This document shows positions 1-8,624 of a stretch of 64,000 nt of DNA, piece by piece (positions within the stretch are counted from its first letter, which is position 1; each line of letters starts with the position of its first letter). Under the pieces are notes generated by a model that had not been told where the DNA came from, ran no database searches, and saw nothing but the letters and a program-made list of their open reading frames with translations. The stretch is from Nocardioides sp. L-11A (lineage in GTDB: Bacteria > Actinomycetota > Actinomycetes > Propionibacteriales > Nocardioidaceae), in assembly GCA_029961745.1 (NCBI GenBank), contig CP124680.1, positions 1,488,001 through 1,552,000 on the forward strand. The letters run 5' to 3'. A program made the position numbers and the translations under genes.

Positions 1-1218
1 CTGCTCGAGACCGCCCTCGCCATCGACCACCTCGCCTGGGCCGCGAGCCACGCCGAGAAGGTGCTCAAGCGGCGCAGCGTCTCCCCGGGGCTGCTCATGG
101 TCAACCAGGCGGCGAGCGTCGAGTACCGCCCGCTCGGCGTCGTCGGCGTCATCGGCCCGTGGAACTACCCCGTCTTCACCCCGATGGGCTCGATCGCCTA
201 CGCCCTCGCGGCCGGCAACGCGGTCGTCTTCAAGCCCTCGGAATACACCCCCGGCGTCGGCGAGTGGCTCGCCGCGACCTTCCAGGAGGCCGTCGGCCGG
301 CCGGTGCTCCAGGTCGTCACCGGGTACGGCGACACCGGGGCTGCGCTCACCAAGGCCGGTGTCGACAAGGTGGCCTTCACCGGCTCCACCGCCACCGGCA
401 AGCGGGTGATGGCTGCCTGCGCCGAGACGCTGACCCCGGTCGTCATCGAGGCCGGCGGCAAGGACGCCCTCATCGTTGCGGAGGACGCCGACGTCACCGA
501 GGCGGCCGAGGCGGCTCTGTGGGGCGCCGCGGCCAACGCCGGGCAGACCTGCGCCGGGGTGGAGCGGGTCTACGTCCACGACCGCGTCTACGACAGGTTC
601 CTCGACGAGCTGGTCGCGCAGGCCGAGCAGCTCGAGGCGCGTCCCGGTGGCCAGGTCGGCCCGATCACCATGCCCTCCCAGGTCGACATCATCAGGCGCC
701 ACATCGACGACGCGCTGGCCCGCGGAGGCCGCGCCCTGGTCGGCGGCCCGGTGCCCGAGGGCGCCCGCTTCGTGCAGCCGACCGTGCTGGTCGACGTGCC
801 GGAGGACTCGGCGGCGGTGCAGGAGGAGACCTTCGGCCCCACGGTCACGGTGTCGCGCGTGGCGAGCATGGACGAGGCCGTCGAGCGGGCCAACGGCACC
901 CGCTACGCCCTCGGCTCGACGGTGTTCTCCAAGAGCCAGGGCATGGAGATCGCGCAGCGGCTGCGGGCCGGGATGACCGCGATCAACGGCGTCATCTCCT
1001 TCGCCGGCATCCCGACCCTGCCCTTCGGCGGCGTCGGCGACTCCGGCTTCGGCCGGATCCACGGTCCCGACGGCCTGCGCGAGTTCACCTACCCCCACGC
1101 GATCGCCCGGCAGCGGTTCAAGCCGGCGATCGCGCTCACCACCTTCCGCCGCACGGCCAAGGAGGAGAAGCAGCTCACGAAGGTCGTGCGCGGGCTGTAC
1201 GGCCGCGGGAAGAGCTAG
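1..1218 (+). CDS. aldehyde dehydrogenase, 5'-truncated by window edge
   Basis: Oxidises an aldehyde to its acid with NAD(P)+ in the cytosol; the substrate cannot be told. The frame is open from base 1, so the true start is outside the window and about 405 of the usual 480-500 residues are present. Family landmarks appear in order: GPWNYP, the cofactor loop FTGSTATG, EAGGK carrying the general-base Glu, GQTCAG carrying the catalytic Cys, and the C-terminal PFGGVGDSGFG segment. All key residues are intact, so it looks functional. It runs convergently into the EamA gene, with a structured palindrome lying over the junction. The lead in family assignment is firm; a succinate-semialdehyde-type activity is possible but unproven. 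Confidence 0.93.
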   Translation: MLETALAIDHLAWAASHAEKVLKRRSVSPGLLMVNQAASVEYRPLGVVGVIGPWNYPVFTPMGSIAYALAAGNAVVFKPSEYTPGVGEWLAATFQEAVGRPVLQVVTGYGDTGAALTKAGVDKVAFTGSTATGKRVMAACAETLTPVVIEAGGKDALIVAEDADVTEAAEAALWGAAANAGQTCAGVERVYVHDRVYDRFLDELVAQAEQLEARPGGQVGPITMPSQVDIIRRHIDDALARGGRALVGGPVPEGARFVQPTVLVDVPEDSAAVQEETFGPTVTVSRVASMDEAVERANGTRYALGSTVFSKSQGMEIAQRLRAGMTAINGVISFAGIPTLPFGGVGDSGFGRIHGPDGLREFTYPHAIARQRFKPAIALTTFRRTAKEEKQLTKVVRGLYGRGKS

Positions 1219-1235
1219 CCCCGGGGCACCGTCTT

Positions 1236-1302
1236 CCTGTCGTACCGGACAAAACGGTCGTCAAATCGGTGATTTCACAGCCGTCCTGTCCGGTACGACG
1301 GG
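1236..1302. terminator. nested palindrome between convergent genes
   Basis: Outer arms 1236-1251 and 1287-1302 pair over 16 bases with one G-T wobble and contain TCGTACCGGACA and its complement. Inside are a 4-bp stem (ACGG/CCGT) and a 5-bp stem (AAATC/GATTT) with a GGT loop. The element covers the ALDH-EamA junction and encodes the last residues of the EamA protein. No T-tract follows, so it may be a bidirectional terminator without one or a dispersed palindromic repeat; a related palindrome lies at 15054-15115. Confidence 0.6.
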
Positions 1303-2226
1303 CGCCCGCCGGCGGGAGGAGCTGGCGCCCGCCGCGCAGGCCACGACGGCCGACCCGCCCATCACGGTCAGCCAGGTCACCTGCTCGCCCAGCAGCAGAC
1401 CGGCCCAGGCGATGCTCAGCACCGGTTGGGCGAGCTGCACCTGGCTGACCTGCGCCATCGGACCGATGGCGAGGCCGCGGTACCACGCGAAGAAGCCGAG
1501 GAACATGCTCACGCAGGCGAGATAGGCGAAGCACAGCCACTGTGTCGCCGTCGCCGACGGCTGCTCGCGGACGACGCTCACGGCGGTGAGCACGGCCATC
1601 GCGGGCGCGGCGAGGACCAGGGCCCACGAGATCGCCTGCCACGAGCCGAGCTCGCGCGAGATCGCGCCGCCCTCGGCGTACCCGATCGCGCAGGCGAGCA
1701 CCCCGAGCACGAGGAGCAGGTCGGCGCGCTGCAGGTGCCCGGTGCCGCCGCCCTGCAGCATCGCGAAGCCGACCGCCGCGACCGCCCCGAGCGCGGCGAA
1801 GACCCAGAACGCGCGGACCGGCCGCTCCCCGGTGCGCAGCACGATGATCACGGCGGTGGTGGCGGGCAGCATCGCGATCACCACGGCGCCGTGGCTGGCT
1901 GGGACCTCGGTCAGGGCGTACGACGTCAGTAGCGGGAACCCGGCGACCACGCCGCCGGCGACCACCGCGAGCCGGAGCCACTGCCGGCCGCGGGGGAGGG
2001 CCTGGCGGGTGAGGGCGAGGGCGCCTGCCGCCAGCAGCGCCGCGACCACGGCCCGCCCGGCGCCGATGAACAGTGGATCGAGGCCACCGACCGCCACCCG
2101 GGTGAGCGGCACGGTGAAGGAGAAGGCCAGGACGCCGAGCAGTCCCCAGGCCAGCCCGGCGACCGGCGCTCCCGGGCGCGATAGCGGGTGCCGATCTGGA
2201 ACGATAGCGCTACTCTGTACTGACAT
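1261..2226 (-). CDS. EamA/DMT-family transporter
   Basis: A 321-residue drug/metabolite-superfamily membrane protein, probably an exporter of an amino acid or small metabolite. About ten hydrophobic segments form two EamA repeats of roughly 140 residues each; the second repeat begins near the GxLACAIGYAEGG stretch. The start at 2226 (reverse-strand ATG) is chosen because the following residues lead straight into the first membrane segment; it overlaps by two bases the ATG of the divergent MocR regulator. Such EamA/MocR pairs are common in actinobacteria, with the regulator controlling the exporter. Its extreme C-terminus is encoded by the palindromic element at 1236-1302. Confidence 0.88.
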   Translation of the reverse strand: MSVQSSAIVPDRHPLSRPGAPVAGLAWGLLGVLAFSFTVPLTRVAVGGLDPLFIGAGRAVVAALLAAGALALTRQALPRGRQWLRLAVVAGGVVAGFPLLTSYALTEVPASHGAVVIAMLPATTAVIIVLRTGERPVRAFWVFAALGAVAAVGFAMLQGGGTGHLQRADLLLVLGVLACAIGYAEGGAISRELGSWQAISWALVLAAPAMAVLTAVSVVREQPSATATQWLCFAYLACVSMFLGFFAWYRGLAIGPMAQVSQVQLAQPVLSIAWAGLLLGEQVTWLTVMGGSAVVACAAGASSSRRRAPVVPDRTAVKSPI

Positions 2227-2239
2227 GAGCAATGATAGC
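2180..2239. promoter_or_regulatory. GATAGC direct repeats at MocR/EamA divergent start
   Basis: GATAGC occurs three times in the same orientation at 2180-2185, 2203-2208 and 2234-2239; the middle copy is part of the palindrome TAGCGCTA (2205-2212). The cluster straddles the overlapping start codons of the two divergent genes. Direct repeats are the usual operator form for MocR regulators, so this is a likely MocR binding region; that role is inference. Confidence 0.5.
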
Positions 2240-3637
2240 AGTGTCCGGATCGCCGCCGCCCTGCGTGCCTGGATCCGGGACGCCGCGCCGGGCGCCCAGC
2301 TGCCGTCGTCCCGCCGCCTCGTCGCCGAGTACGCCGCCAGCCCGATCACCGTGCAGAAGGCGCTGCGCCGGCTGGTGGCCGAGGGCCTGGTCGAGAGCCG
2401 TCCCGGCGTCGGGAGCTTCGTGCGCGCCGTCCGGCCGGCCCGGGGACCGGACTTCGGCTGGCAGAGCGGTGCGCTGCGCACGCCTCGCGCCGACCTCCCG
2501 CGCATCGCCGGTCCGCTGCAGACCCCGCCACCGGAGGCACAGGCGCTGCATGCGGGCTACCCGGGACCGGACCTGCTGCCTGAGCGGCTGGTCCGCACCG
2601 CGCTCGGCCGGGCCGCCCGCGGGGCGGCGGCCACCTCGCGCCCGCCCGCCGCCGGCCTGCCCGACCTGCGGGCCTGGTTCGCCACGGAGCTCGCGGACGC
2701 GACGCCCACCCAGCTCGGCGTCGCGACCGCCCACGACGTGATCGTGGCACCCGGCTCGCAGAGCGCGCTGGCCTCGATCTTCCGTGCGCTCGTTGCGCCC
2801 GGCCAGCCGCTGCTCCTCGAGTCGCCGACCTACTGGGGGGCGATCCAGGCGGCGCGCCAGGCAGGCGTCGAGCTGGTCCCCGTGCCCAGCGACGCGCACG
2901 GCCCGGAGCCCGCGGAGGTCGAGCGGGCGCTGCGGGAGACCGGTGCCCGCGCGTTCTACGCCCAGCCCAGCTTCGCCAACCCCACCGGCGCCCGGTGGAG
3001 CGCCGAGCGCGCGGAGCAGGTCCTCGACGTCGTCCGCGCCCACGGCGCCTTCCTGGTCGAGGACGACTGGGCGCACGACTTCGGCATCGACGCGGAGGTG
3101 ACGCCGCTCGCCGCCCGCGACGACGCCGGCCACGTCGTCTACCTGCGGTCACTGACCAAGAGCGTGTCCCCGGCCCTGCGGGTCGCGGCCGTGATCGCCC
3201 GCGGCCCGGCCCGGGACCGGATCCTCGGCGACCGTGCCGCCGAGTCGATGTACGTCAGCGGGCTGCTCCAGCAGGCCGCCCTCGAGGTCGTCAGCGACCC
3301 CGGCTGGCGCACCCACCTGCGCCGGCTGCGGGTCCAGCTCCGCGGGCGCCGCGACCTCCTCGCCGCCGCGGTCCGGGAGCACGCCCCGTCCCTGCACCTC
3401 GCCGCCGTCCCTGCCGGCGGGCTGCACCTGTGGGCGCGACTGCCCGACGGCACCGACGCCGAGCGACTGGTGCGCGACTGCACGGCCGAGGGGGTGTGGG
3501 TCGCGGCGGGCGACGAGTGGTTCCCGGCCGAGCCGGCGGCGCCGTACCTGCGGCTGACCTTCATCGGGCCCGAACCCGCCGGCTACCCGCAGGCGATGCG
3601 GGTCGTCGAGCGGGCGGTCGGTCTGCAGAAGCGGTAG
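2225..3637 (+). CDS. MocR-type (GntR-wHTH / aminotransferase) regulator
   Basis: A 470-residue transcription regulator of the MocR/PdxR family. Residues about 5-70 form a GntR winged helix (PSSRRLVAEYAASPITVQKAL then LVESRPGVGSF), followed by a fold-type I aminotransferase domain from about 105 to the end. The PLP lysine is K312 in SLTKS, and the cofactor aspartate lies in EDDW (about 280-283). The domain is probably a ligand sensor, not an active transaminase. The ATG at 2225 gives a normal GntR N-terminus. It is divergent from the EamA transporter, which is the probable target. The effector is unknown; PdxR-like control of vitamin B6 genes is not indicated because no pdx genes lie nearby. 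Confidence 0.9.
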   Translation: MSNDSSVRIAAALRAWIRDAAPGAQLPSSRRLVAEYAASPITVQKALRRLVAEGLVESRPGVGSFVRAVRPARGPDFGWQSGALRTPRADLPRIAGPLQTPPPEAQALHAGYPGPDLLPERLVRTALGRAARGAAATSRPPAAGLPDLRAWFATELADATPTQLGVATAHDVIVAPGSQSALASIFRALVAPGQPLLLESPTYWGAIQAARQAGVELVPVPSDAHGPEPAEVERALRETGARAFYAQPSFANPTGARWSAERAEQVLDVVRAHGAFLVEDDWAHDFGIDAEVTPLAARDDAGHVVYLRSLTKSVSPALRVAAVIARGPARDRILGDRAAESMYVSGLLQQAALEVVSDPGWRTHLRRLRVQLRGRRDLLAAAVREHAPSLHLAAVPAGGLHLWARLPDGTDAERLVRDCTAEGVWVAAGDEWFPAEPAAPYLRLTFIGPEPAGYPQAMRVVERAVGLQKR

Positions 3638-3655
3638 CCGGGGTACCACCCGCGC

Positions 3656-4300
3656 ATGGCGTCCCGACGGCCCGGCGCGCAGGAGTGGGTCCCCGCGCAT
3701 CCGACCCTGCCCGCGCTGAGGGCGGCCGTGCAGGAGTGCCGGGGCTGCGAGCTCTACCGCGACGCCACCCAGGGCGTGATGGGCGACGGCGCCCGCACCG
3801 CTCGGCTGCTCCTGCTGGGTGAGCAACCCGGTGACCAGGAGGACCAGCAGGGCGAGCCCTTCGTCGGCCCGGCCGGTCAGGTGCTCGACGACGCGCTGGG
3901 CGACGCGGGCATCGCCGCCGCCGACGTGTTCCGCACCAACGTCGTCAAGCACTTCCGGTGGTCCGGGACCCGCGGCAAGCGTCGCATCCATCAGTCCCCG
4001 CACCGCGGCCACGTCGACGCCTGCCGTCCCTGGCTGCAGGCCGAGCTCGCGCTGGTCCGCCCCCGGGGCGTCGTCGTCCTGGGCGGCACGGCCGGGCAGG
4101 CCCTCTACGGTCCGCGGTTCCGGGTCGGCGAGGCCCGTGGCCGGCGGCTGGCCTGGCCCGACGACCTCCAGCTCGACCACCCGCCGGACTGGACGTTGGC
4201 GACCACCCACCCCTCCGCGGTGCTGCGGGCGCGCGGGGAGCGGCAGGCGGCGTACGACGCGCTGGTGGCGGATCTGAGGGTGGCGGCCGGGCTCCTCTAG
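3656..4300 (+). CDS. udgX: UdgX-type uracil-DNA glycosylase
   Basis: A 214-residue DNA-repair glycosylase of the UdgX subclass of the uracil-DNA glycosylase superfamily. It excises uracil and, in the characterised mycobacterial member, stays covalently bound to the abasic product through a histidine. Seen here: motif GEQPGD at 55-60, GPFVGPAG-type loop at about 68-74, the diagnostic R-loop KRRIHQ at 108-113 with the crosslinking His at 112, and HPSAVL at 185-190. Three cysteines (28, 31, 123) fit the iron-sulfur site; no fourth cysteine exists in the protein. A -10-like TACCAC lies six or seven bases before the ATG, suggesting a leaderless message. The stop overlaps the convergent hydrolase stop. 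Confidence 0.9.
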   Translation: MASRRPGAQEWVPAHPTLPALRAAVQECRGCELYRDATQGVMGDGARTARLLLLGEQPGDQEDQQGEPFVGPAGQVLDDALGDAGIAAADVFRTNVVKHFRWSGTRGKRRIHQSPHRGHVDACRPWLQAELALVRPRGVVVLGGTAGQALYGPRFRVGEARGRRLAWPDDLQLDHPPDWTLATTHPSAVLRARGERQAAYDALVADLRVAAGLL

Positions 4301-5229
4301 GCGCCGCCGGCGGCCTCGCCGGTCAGCGCTGCGCGGGGGTTGTCGACCAGGACCCGGCGCAGCTCGTCGTCGCCGAAGCCCGCGGCCCGCAGTCGCCCCG
4401 TGACGTGCTCGAGGATGAACGCGAAGCCCACGCCGCCGTACGCCGTGAGGTGGCTCTGGCGGAAGAGGTCGTGCGAGATCAGCAGCCGGTCGAGGAAGCC
4501 GGCGTCGGCGACGGCGACGATGTCGCGGACCATCCGCTCCAGGTCGTACTCGTGCGTGGTGCTGAAGCCGTCGAACTCCACGTAGCAGCCCTGGCGGGCC
4601 AGCTCCACGTGGTACGGCGAGTCCCGGACGGTGTCGAGGTGACCGACGATCACGCGGGTGGCGGCCACGCCCTCCTGCTCCAGGATCGGCAGGATCAGGC
4701 GACCCACCGGCCAGCGCGCCGCGTGCAGGGAGAGGGTCAGCCCGGTGGCGACCTGGGCGCGGGCGGCCGCGCGCAGGGAGCGCTCCTCCCGTGCGGACAC
4801 CCAGGCGGCGTCGGTCCCGACCTCGCCGATCACACCCGGGCGGATACCGGTGTCGCCCACGCCGTCCACGATCTCGGCGACCATCGCCTCCGCGAGGGCC
4901 GCCACCGAGAGCCGGTCGATCCCGGTGTCGGCGAGATAGGGATCGCGGTAGAGCCCGCAGCCCATCACGACGTGGACCCCGGTCGCGCGGGACACCGCCC
5001 GCAGGTCCTCGGGGCGCCGTCCCAGGGTGCTCCCGGTGAGCTCGACGATCGTGCCGCCGCCGGCGTCGTGGAAGGCCGCGACCTCGCGTTCCATCAGCGC
5101 ACGGTCGTCGAGCAGCCCGTCGCTCCGGTACTCGCGGAGGGTGTTGCAGAACAGGTGCTCATGGGGCAGCACCACGCCCAGCTCCGCCGCGTCGACCGGA
5201 CCGTCGACCGTCATCACCCGGCCGGCCAC
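4297..5229 (-). CDS. phosphotriesterase-family metal hydrolase
   Basis: A 310-residue amidohydrolase-fold enzyme of the phosphotriesterase-like family. Metal-site residues are visible: HEH at 23-25, E136 in VIGEVGTD at the position of the bridging residue (Glu instead of the carboxylated Lys of true phosphotriesterase, as in Php-like members), H169 in SLHAAR, H197 in VGHLD and D254 in ISHD. Family members hydrolyse lactones, amides or esters. The GTG at 5229 overlaps the last base of the ABC ATPase stop and has AAGGTG upstream; ATG at 5214 is the alternative. As last gene of the amino-acid ABC operon divergent from kdd-kal-kce it may open a lactam or lactone form of the imported substrate (inference). 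Confidence 0.85.
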   Translation of the reverse strand: MAGRVMTVDGPVDAAELGVVLPHEHLFCNTLREYRSDGLLDDRALMEREVAAFHDAGGGTIVELTGSTLGRRPEDLRAVSRATGVHVVMGCGLYRDPYLADTGIDRLSVAALAEAMVAEIVDGVGDTGIRPGVIGEVGTDAAWVSAREERSLRAAARAQVATGLTLSLHAARWPVGRLILPILEQEGVAATRVIVGHLDTVRDSPYHVELARQGCYVEFDGFSTTHEYDLERMVRDIVAVADAGFLDRLLISHDLFRQSHLTAYGGVGFAFILEHVTGRLRAAGFGDDELRRVLVDNPRAALTGEAAGGA

Positions 5230-6008
5230 TAGAGCACCTTGGCCAGGAACCGGGTGGTGCGTTCCGAGGACGGCCGGCCGAAGAAGTCCGTGGGCGGCGC
5301 GCTCTCGACGACGCGGCCCTGGTCCATCATCACGACCAGGTCGGCGACCTCGCGGGCGAAGCCCATCTCGTGGGTGGCCACGACCATGGTCATGCCCTGG
5401 TCGGCGAGGTCCCGCATGACGCCGAGGACGTCGCCCACCGTCTCCGGGTCGAGGGCGCTCGTGGGCTCGTCGAACAGGATGGCGCGCGGACCCATGCCCA
5501 GCGCCCGGGCGATGGCGACCCGCTGCTGCTGGCCCCCGGAGAGCTGGCTCGGGTAGGAGTCCGCCTTCTCCGCGAGGCCGACCCGCGTCAGCAGGTCGTG
5601 GCCGGTGGCGGCCGCGACGTCCGGTGCGATCCCGGCGACCTGCACCATGCCCTCGGTGATGTTCTGCAGGGCCGTCTTGTGGTGGAACAGGTTGAAGCGC
5701 TGGAACACCATCCCGACCTGGGAGCGCTGCTGGGCCAGCTCCTTGTTGGACAGTGGTGTGCTCCGGCCGCGGACGACCCGGGTGCCGATCGGCGTGCCGT
5801 CGAGGAGCACCTCGCCCTGCTCGGGATGCTCCAGCCGGTTGATGCAGCGCAGCAGGGTGGTCTTGCCCGAGCCCGACGGGCCGATCAGGACGACCACCTT
5901 GCCCGCGTCGACGTCCAGGTCGACGTCGAAGAGGATCTGGCGCTCCCCGAAGGACTTGCACAGGCCGCGCACCTGGATCAGCGGGCGGGGGCTGCCGGTG
6001 TCGGTCAT
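5229..6008 (-). CDS. polar amino-acid ABC transporter ATP-binding protein
   Basis: A 259-residue ATPase of the GlnQ/HisP type that powers amino-acid import. Walker A is GPSGSGKT (43-50), then the Q-loop in VFQRFNLF, the signature LSGGQQQR, Walker [10 protein letters not shown], and the H-loop in ATHEMGF. The insertion before the Q-loop (about residues 75-95) is normal for this subclass. Its ATG overlaps the permease stop by four bases (6005-6008), so translation is coupled. It belongs to the operon SBP-permease-ATPase-hydrolase running leftwards from the operator region at 7828. Confidence 0.95.
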   Translation of the reverse strand: MTDTGSPRPLIQVRGLCKSFGERQILFDVDLDVDAGKVVVLIGPSGSGKTTLLRCINRLEHPEQGEVLLDGTPIGTRVVRGRSTPLSNKELAQQRSQVGMVFQRFNLFHHKTALQNITEGMVQVAGIAPDVAAATGHDLLTRVGLAEKADSYPSQLSGGQQQRVAIARALGMGPRAILFDEPTSALDPETVGDVLGVMRDLADQGMTMVVATHEMGFAREVADLVVMMDQGRVVESAPPTDFFGRPSSERTTRFLAKVL

Positions 6009-6826
6009 GAGGTCACTTCCAGTCGTCGGGTGCGGGACGGCCGGGTACGCCGGGGCGGCGTCTCGCCCCAGCCGCGGCCCAGCCGGCGTTCGATCCGGCC
6101 CTGGATCAGGGTCCAGCCGGCGGTGAGGGCGAGGTAGTAGATGGCCACGGCGCCGAAGACCTCGAAGGGCTGGAAGGTCTGGCCCTGGATGATGGCGGCC
6201 GCCGTGTACAGCTCGGTCACGCTGATCACCGAGAGCAGCGAGGTGCTCTTGAGCATCAGGTTGAACTGGTTGCCCAACGGCGGGACGATCGTGCGCAGTG
6301 CCTGGGGCAGGACGATCCGGCGGGTGGTCTGCCGGGAGGTCATCCCGACCGCATGCGCCGCCTCGACCTGGCCCCGGTCGACGGAGTCGATCCCTGAGCG
6401 CACGATCTCGGCCATGTAGGCGCCCTCGTTGAGGGAGAGGGCGAAGATGCCCGCGATGACCCGGCCGGCGATCAGGTACCCGACGACCTCGACGTCGTCC
6501 CACCGGTAGCCGCCGAAGATCGCGAGCCCGAAGAACGGCAGGCCGGCGAAGTAGATGATCGACACCTGGACGAGGAAGGGCGTGCCGCGGAACAGCCAGA
6601 CGTAGCCGGAGGCCAGCCAGCGCAGCGGGGCGAAGCGTGCCCGCCGGGTGAGGTCGGCGCCGATGCCGATCAGGGTGCCGAGGAACTGGGAGAGCACGGC
6701 GATGAGGACGGTCAGCCCCAGGCCGTGGATCACCATGCTGCTCGGGTGCAGGAGGTAGTCGGTGAAGGCGTCCCAGTCGAAGGGATAGGTGGTTCCCGCG
6801 GCCATGACCGAGGTGGTCGAGTACAT
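6005..6826 (-). CDS. polar amino-acid ABC transporter permease
   Basis: A 273-residue inner-membrane permease of the His/Glu/Gln/Arg/opine family. It has about five to six membrane segments and the cytoplasmic coupling loop [24 protein letters not shown], which contacts the ATPase. Only one permease gene is present, so a homodimer is expected. It lies 30 bases downstream of the binding-protein gene and overlaps the ATPase by four bases. The C-terminal tail is arginine-rich. Substrate specificity cannot be read from the sequence; the neighbouring kdd-kal-kce operon suggests a basic or beta-amino acid. Confidence 0.93.
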   Translation of the reverse strand: MYSTTSVMAAGTTYPFDWDAFTDYLLHPSSMVIHGLGLTVLIAVLSQFLGTLIGIGADLTRRARFAPLRWLASGYVWLFRGTPFLVQVSIIYFAGLPFFGLAIFGGYRWDDVEVVGYLIAGRVIAGIFALSLNEGAYMAEIVRSGIDSVDRGQVEAAHAVGMTSRQTTRRIVLPQALRTIVPPLGNQFNLMLKSTSLLSVISVTELYTAAAIIQGQTFQPFEVFGAVAIYYLALTAGWTLIQGRIERRLGRGWGETPPRRTRPSRTRRLEVTS

Positions 6827-6856
6827 GTGAGGCGTCTCCGTGGCGTCTCGGCGGTC

Positions 6857-7738
6857 CTAGAGCGAGTCGTCCGGGTCGAGCGCGGCGTCGGTCAGGCCCC
6901 ACTTCTCCCAGATCTCGGCGTACGTGCCGTCCTCGACCATGGCGGCGAGCGCCTTCATCACCGGCTCCTTGACGGCGCTGTCGTCGAGCCGGAAGGAGAG
7001 TCCGGTCAGACCGGCCAGGTCGCCGTCGCCGAGCGCGAAGGTGTCGGTGAACTCGATCTTCGCCTTGGACTCGTCCTTGAGCAGCAGCGCGGCCACCTGC
7101 TCGGTCATCCACGCGTCAGCGTGGCCCGAGGCGAGCGCCTGGTAGGCGTCGGGACTGCGCGGGAACTGGAGGATCTCGATGCCCGGCCGGCCGGCCGCCT
7201 TGCAGGCGGCGTCGAGCTGCTCCAGGGCAGCGACGTCGGCGCCGCCCTTCTGCCCGGCGACCTTGAAGCCGCACAGCTCGTCCTTGCCGCCCATGCCCTT
7301 GGGGTTCCCCTCGGGGACGACGACCACCTCGGAGGCCTTCCAGTAGGCCACCATGTCGATCTGCTCGATCCGCTCCGGCGTGACGTACTGGTCGGCCCAG
7401 ATCATGTCGCACTTGCCGCCCTTGAGCGCTGCGATGATCGTGTCGAAGACCGAGTTCTGGATGTTGACCTTCAGGCCGATCCGCGCCGCGACCTCCTTGA
7501 TCAGGTCGATGTCGACGCCGACGGGATCGCCGGACTCGTCGAAGTACTGGAACGGCTTGTAGGGCATGTCCATGCAGGTCGTCAGGTGACCCGGCCGGAC
7601 CAGGGCGGCGGAGTCGACGGTGGCGACGACGTCGGCGGAGGGCGTCGCGGAGTCGTCGTCGGACGATGCCTTGGTGCAGGCGGTGGCCGCCAGCGCGGCG
7701 ATCGCCAGGACGGTGATCCTCTGGACTGCTCTCTTCAT
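6857..7738 (-). CDS. amino-acid ABC transporter substrate-binding lipoprotein
   Basis: A 293-residue family 3 solute-binding protein. The N-terminus has two basic residues, a hydrophobic stretch and a lipobox-like ALAATAC, so it is probably a lipoprotein on the outer face of the membrane. The mature domain shows the [23 protein letters not shown] core of amino-acid binders, followed by [19 protein letters not shown] at the usual second ligand-contact region. It is the first gene of the leftward operon; its promoter must lie in the 7739-8015 spacer, which contains one CGATCGATCGATCG operator just upstream of it. The ligand is unknown; 3,5-diaminohexanoate, beta-lysine or a cyclic derivative is a hypothesis from context. 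Confidence 0.92.
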   Translation of the reverse strand: MKRAVQRITVLAIAALAATACTKASSDDDSATPSADVVATVDSAALVRPGHLTTCMDMPYKPFQYFDESGDPVGVDIDLIKEVAARIGLKVNIQNSVFDTIIAALKGGKCDMIWADQYVTPERIEQIDMVAYWKASEVVVVPEGNPKGMGGKDELCGFKVAGQKGGADVAALEQLDAACKAAGRPGIEILQFPRSPDAYQALASGHADAWMTEQVAALLLKDESKAKIEFTDTFALGDGDLAGLTGLSFRLDDSAVKEPVMKALAAMVEDGTYAEIWEKWGLTDAALDPDDSL

Positions 7739-7827
7739 TGCTCTTCTCCCGCGGTGCCTAGGTGTGCGTGTGGAGTGCGCCGCTGCTGACTCGTGTCGCC
7801 GGCGCTGACCCGTGCCGGGGACCATAC

Positions 7828-7841
7828 CGATCGATCGATCG
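7828..7841. promoter_or_regulatory. palindromic operator, copy 1 (transporter side)
   Basis: The 14-base perfect palindrome CGATCGATCGATCG lies about 90 bases upstream of the binding-protein start. An identical copy occurs at 7974-7987, 146 bases away. Two exact copies in one spacer, one by each divergent gene, fit operators of the adjacent TetR regulator. Confidence 0.65.
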
Positions 7842-7973
7842 AGTGGCAATGGTCTCTTGAGATTTCCTCGATCGGTCCGAGAATCCTGCTCTACTGCGGG
7901 CTTATCGCTCGACGGCGACCATTGAAGCGAGATTGTTGACCGATGGGGATCGACCGCTCTAGGGTGTGGATCC

Positions 7974-7987
7974 CGATCGATCGATCG
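7974..7987. promoter_or_regulatory. palindromic operator, copy 2 (tetR side)
   Basis: Second copy of CGATCGATCGATCG; here the dyad extends to 16 bases with flanking C and G. It ends 28 bases before the tetR GTG and so probably overlaps the promoter of the tetR-kdd-kal-kce operon. Autoregulation and co-regulation of the divergent transporter follow by inference. Confidence 0.65.
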
Positions 7988-8015
7988 GCGACGAGTGAGG
8001 AGGAGGCTGGCCGGC

Positions 8016-8624
8016 GTGAATGATGCGCACGAGTCGACCCAGGCCGCGATCCGCAATGCGGCGCTGCACCTGTTCAGCACGGTGGGCTTCAGCGGGACCG
8101 GCATCCGGCTGATCGCCCAGGAGGCGGGCGTCTCCCTGGCGACGCTCTACCACTACATGTCGAACAAGGAGGACCTCCTCGTCGGCATGGTGACGGAGAA
8201 CATCGTCACGCTGCTGCGCGACGCCGAGCTCGCGCTGCTGGAGGTCGCCAAGCCCGTCGACCAGCTCGCCGCCCTCGTCGAGGTGCACGTCCGGATCCAC
8301 ACCGAGCAGCGGCTGCTGTGCATCGTCAGCGACACCGAGATCCGCTCGCTGAGCGAGGAGCAGAAGCAGAAGGTCGTCGGCTACCGCGACCAGTACGAGG
8401 CGATCTGGCGACGCACCATCCAGGCGGGCAGGTCCGCGGAGGACTTCCAGGTCAAGAACGTCGCGGTGGCGGCCCGGGCACTGATCGAGATGTGCACCGG
8501 TGTCGCCCACTGGTACCGGCCGGAGGGCCCGATCGAGCTCGCCGAGCTCGTCGACCTCTACACCGACCTGTGCGCGAACGCGCTCCGAGCGCAGAAGACA
8601 CGACGAAGGCGAGAACAGCGATGA
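8016..8624 (+). CDS. TetR-family repressor of the diaminohexanoate island
   Basis: A 202-residue regulator. Residues about 8-52 form the TetR helix-turn-helix (LFSTVGFSGTGIRLIAQEA then LATLYHYMSNKEDLL); the rest is a helical ligand domain. GTG at 8016 is preferred over the in-frame GTG at 7995 because AGGAGGAGG at 7998-8006 sits nine bases before it. Its stop overlaps the kdd ATG by four bases, so it is the first cistron of the catabolic operon and is probably autoregulated through the palindromes at 7828 and 7974. The inducer is presumably the pathway substrate or a CoA intermediate. Confidence 0.9.
   Translation: MNDAHESTQAAIRNAALHLFSTVGFSGTGIRLIAQEAGVSLATLYHYMSNKEDLLVGMVTENIVTLLRDAELALLEVAKPVDQLAALVEVHVRIHTEQRLLCIVSDTEIRSLSEEQKQKVVGYRDQYEAIWRRTIQAGRSAEDFQVKNVAVAARALIEMCTGVAHWYRPEGPIELAELVDLYTDLCANALRAQKTRRRREQR

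Noticed and set aside
7828..7987. CRISPR-like repeats
   Set aside because: Only two copies of a self-complementary 14-mer, separated by 132 bases of promoter DNA, with no further units or cas genes.
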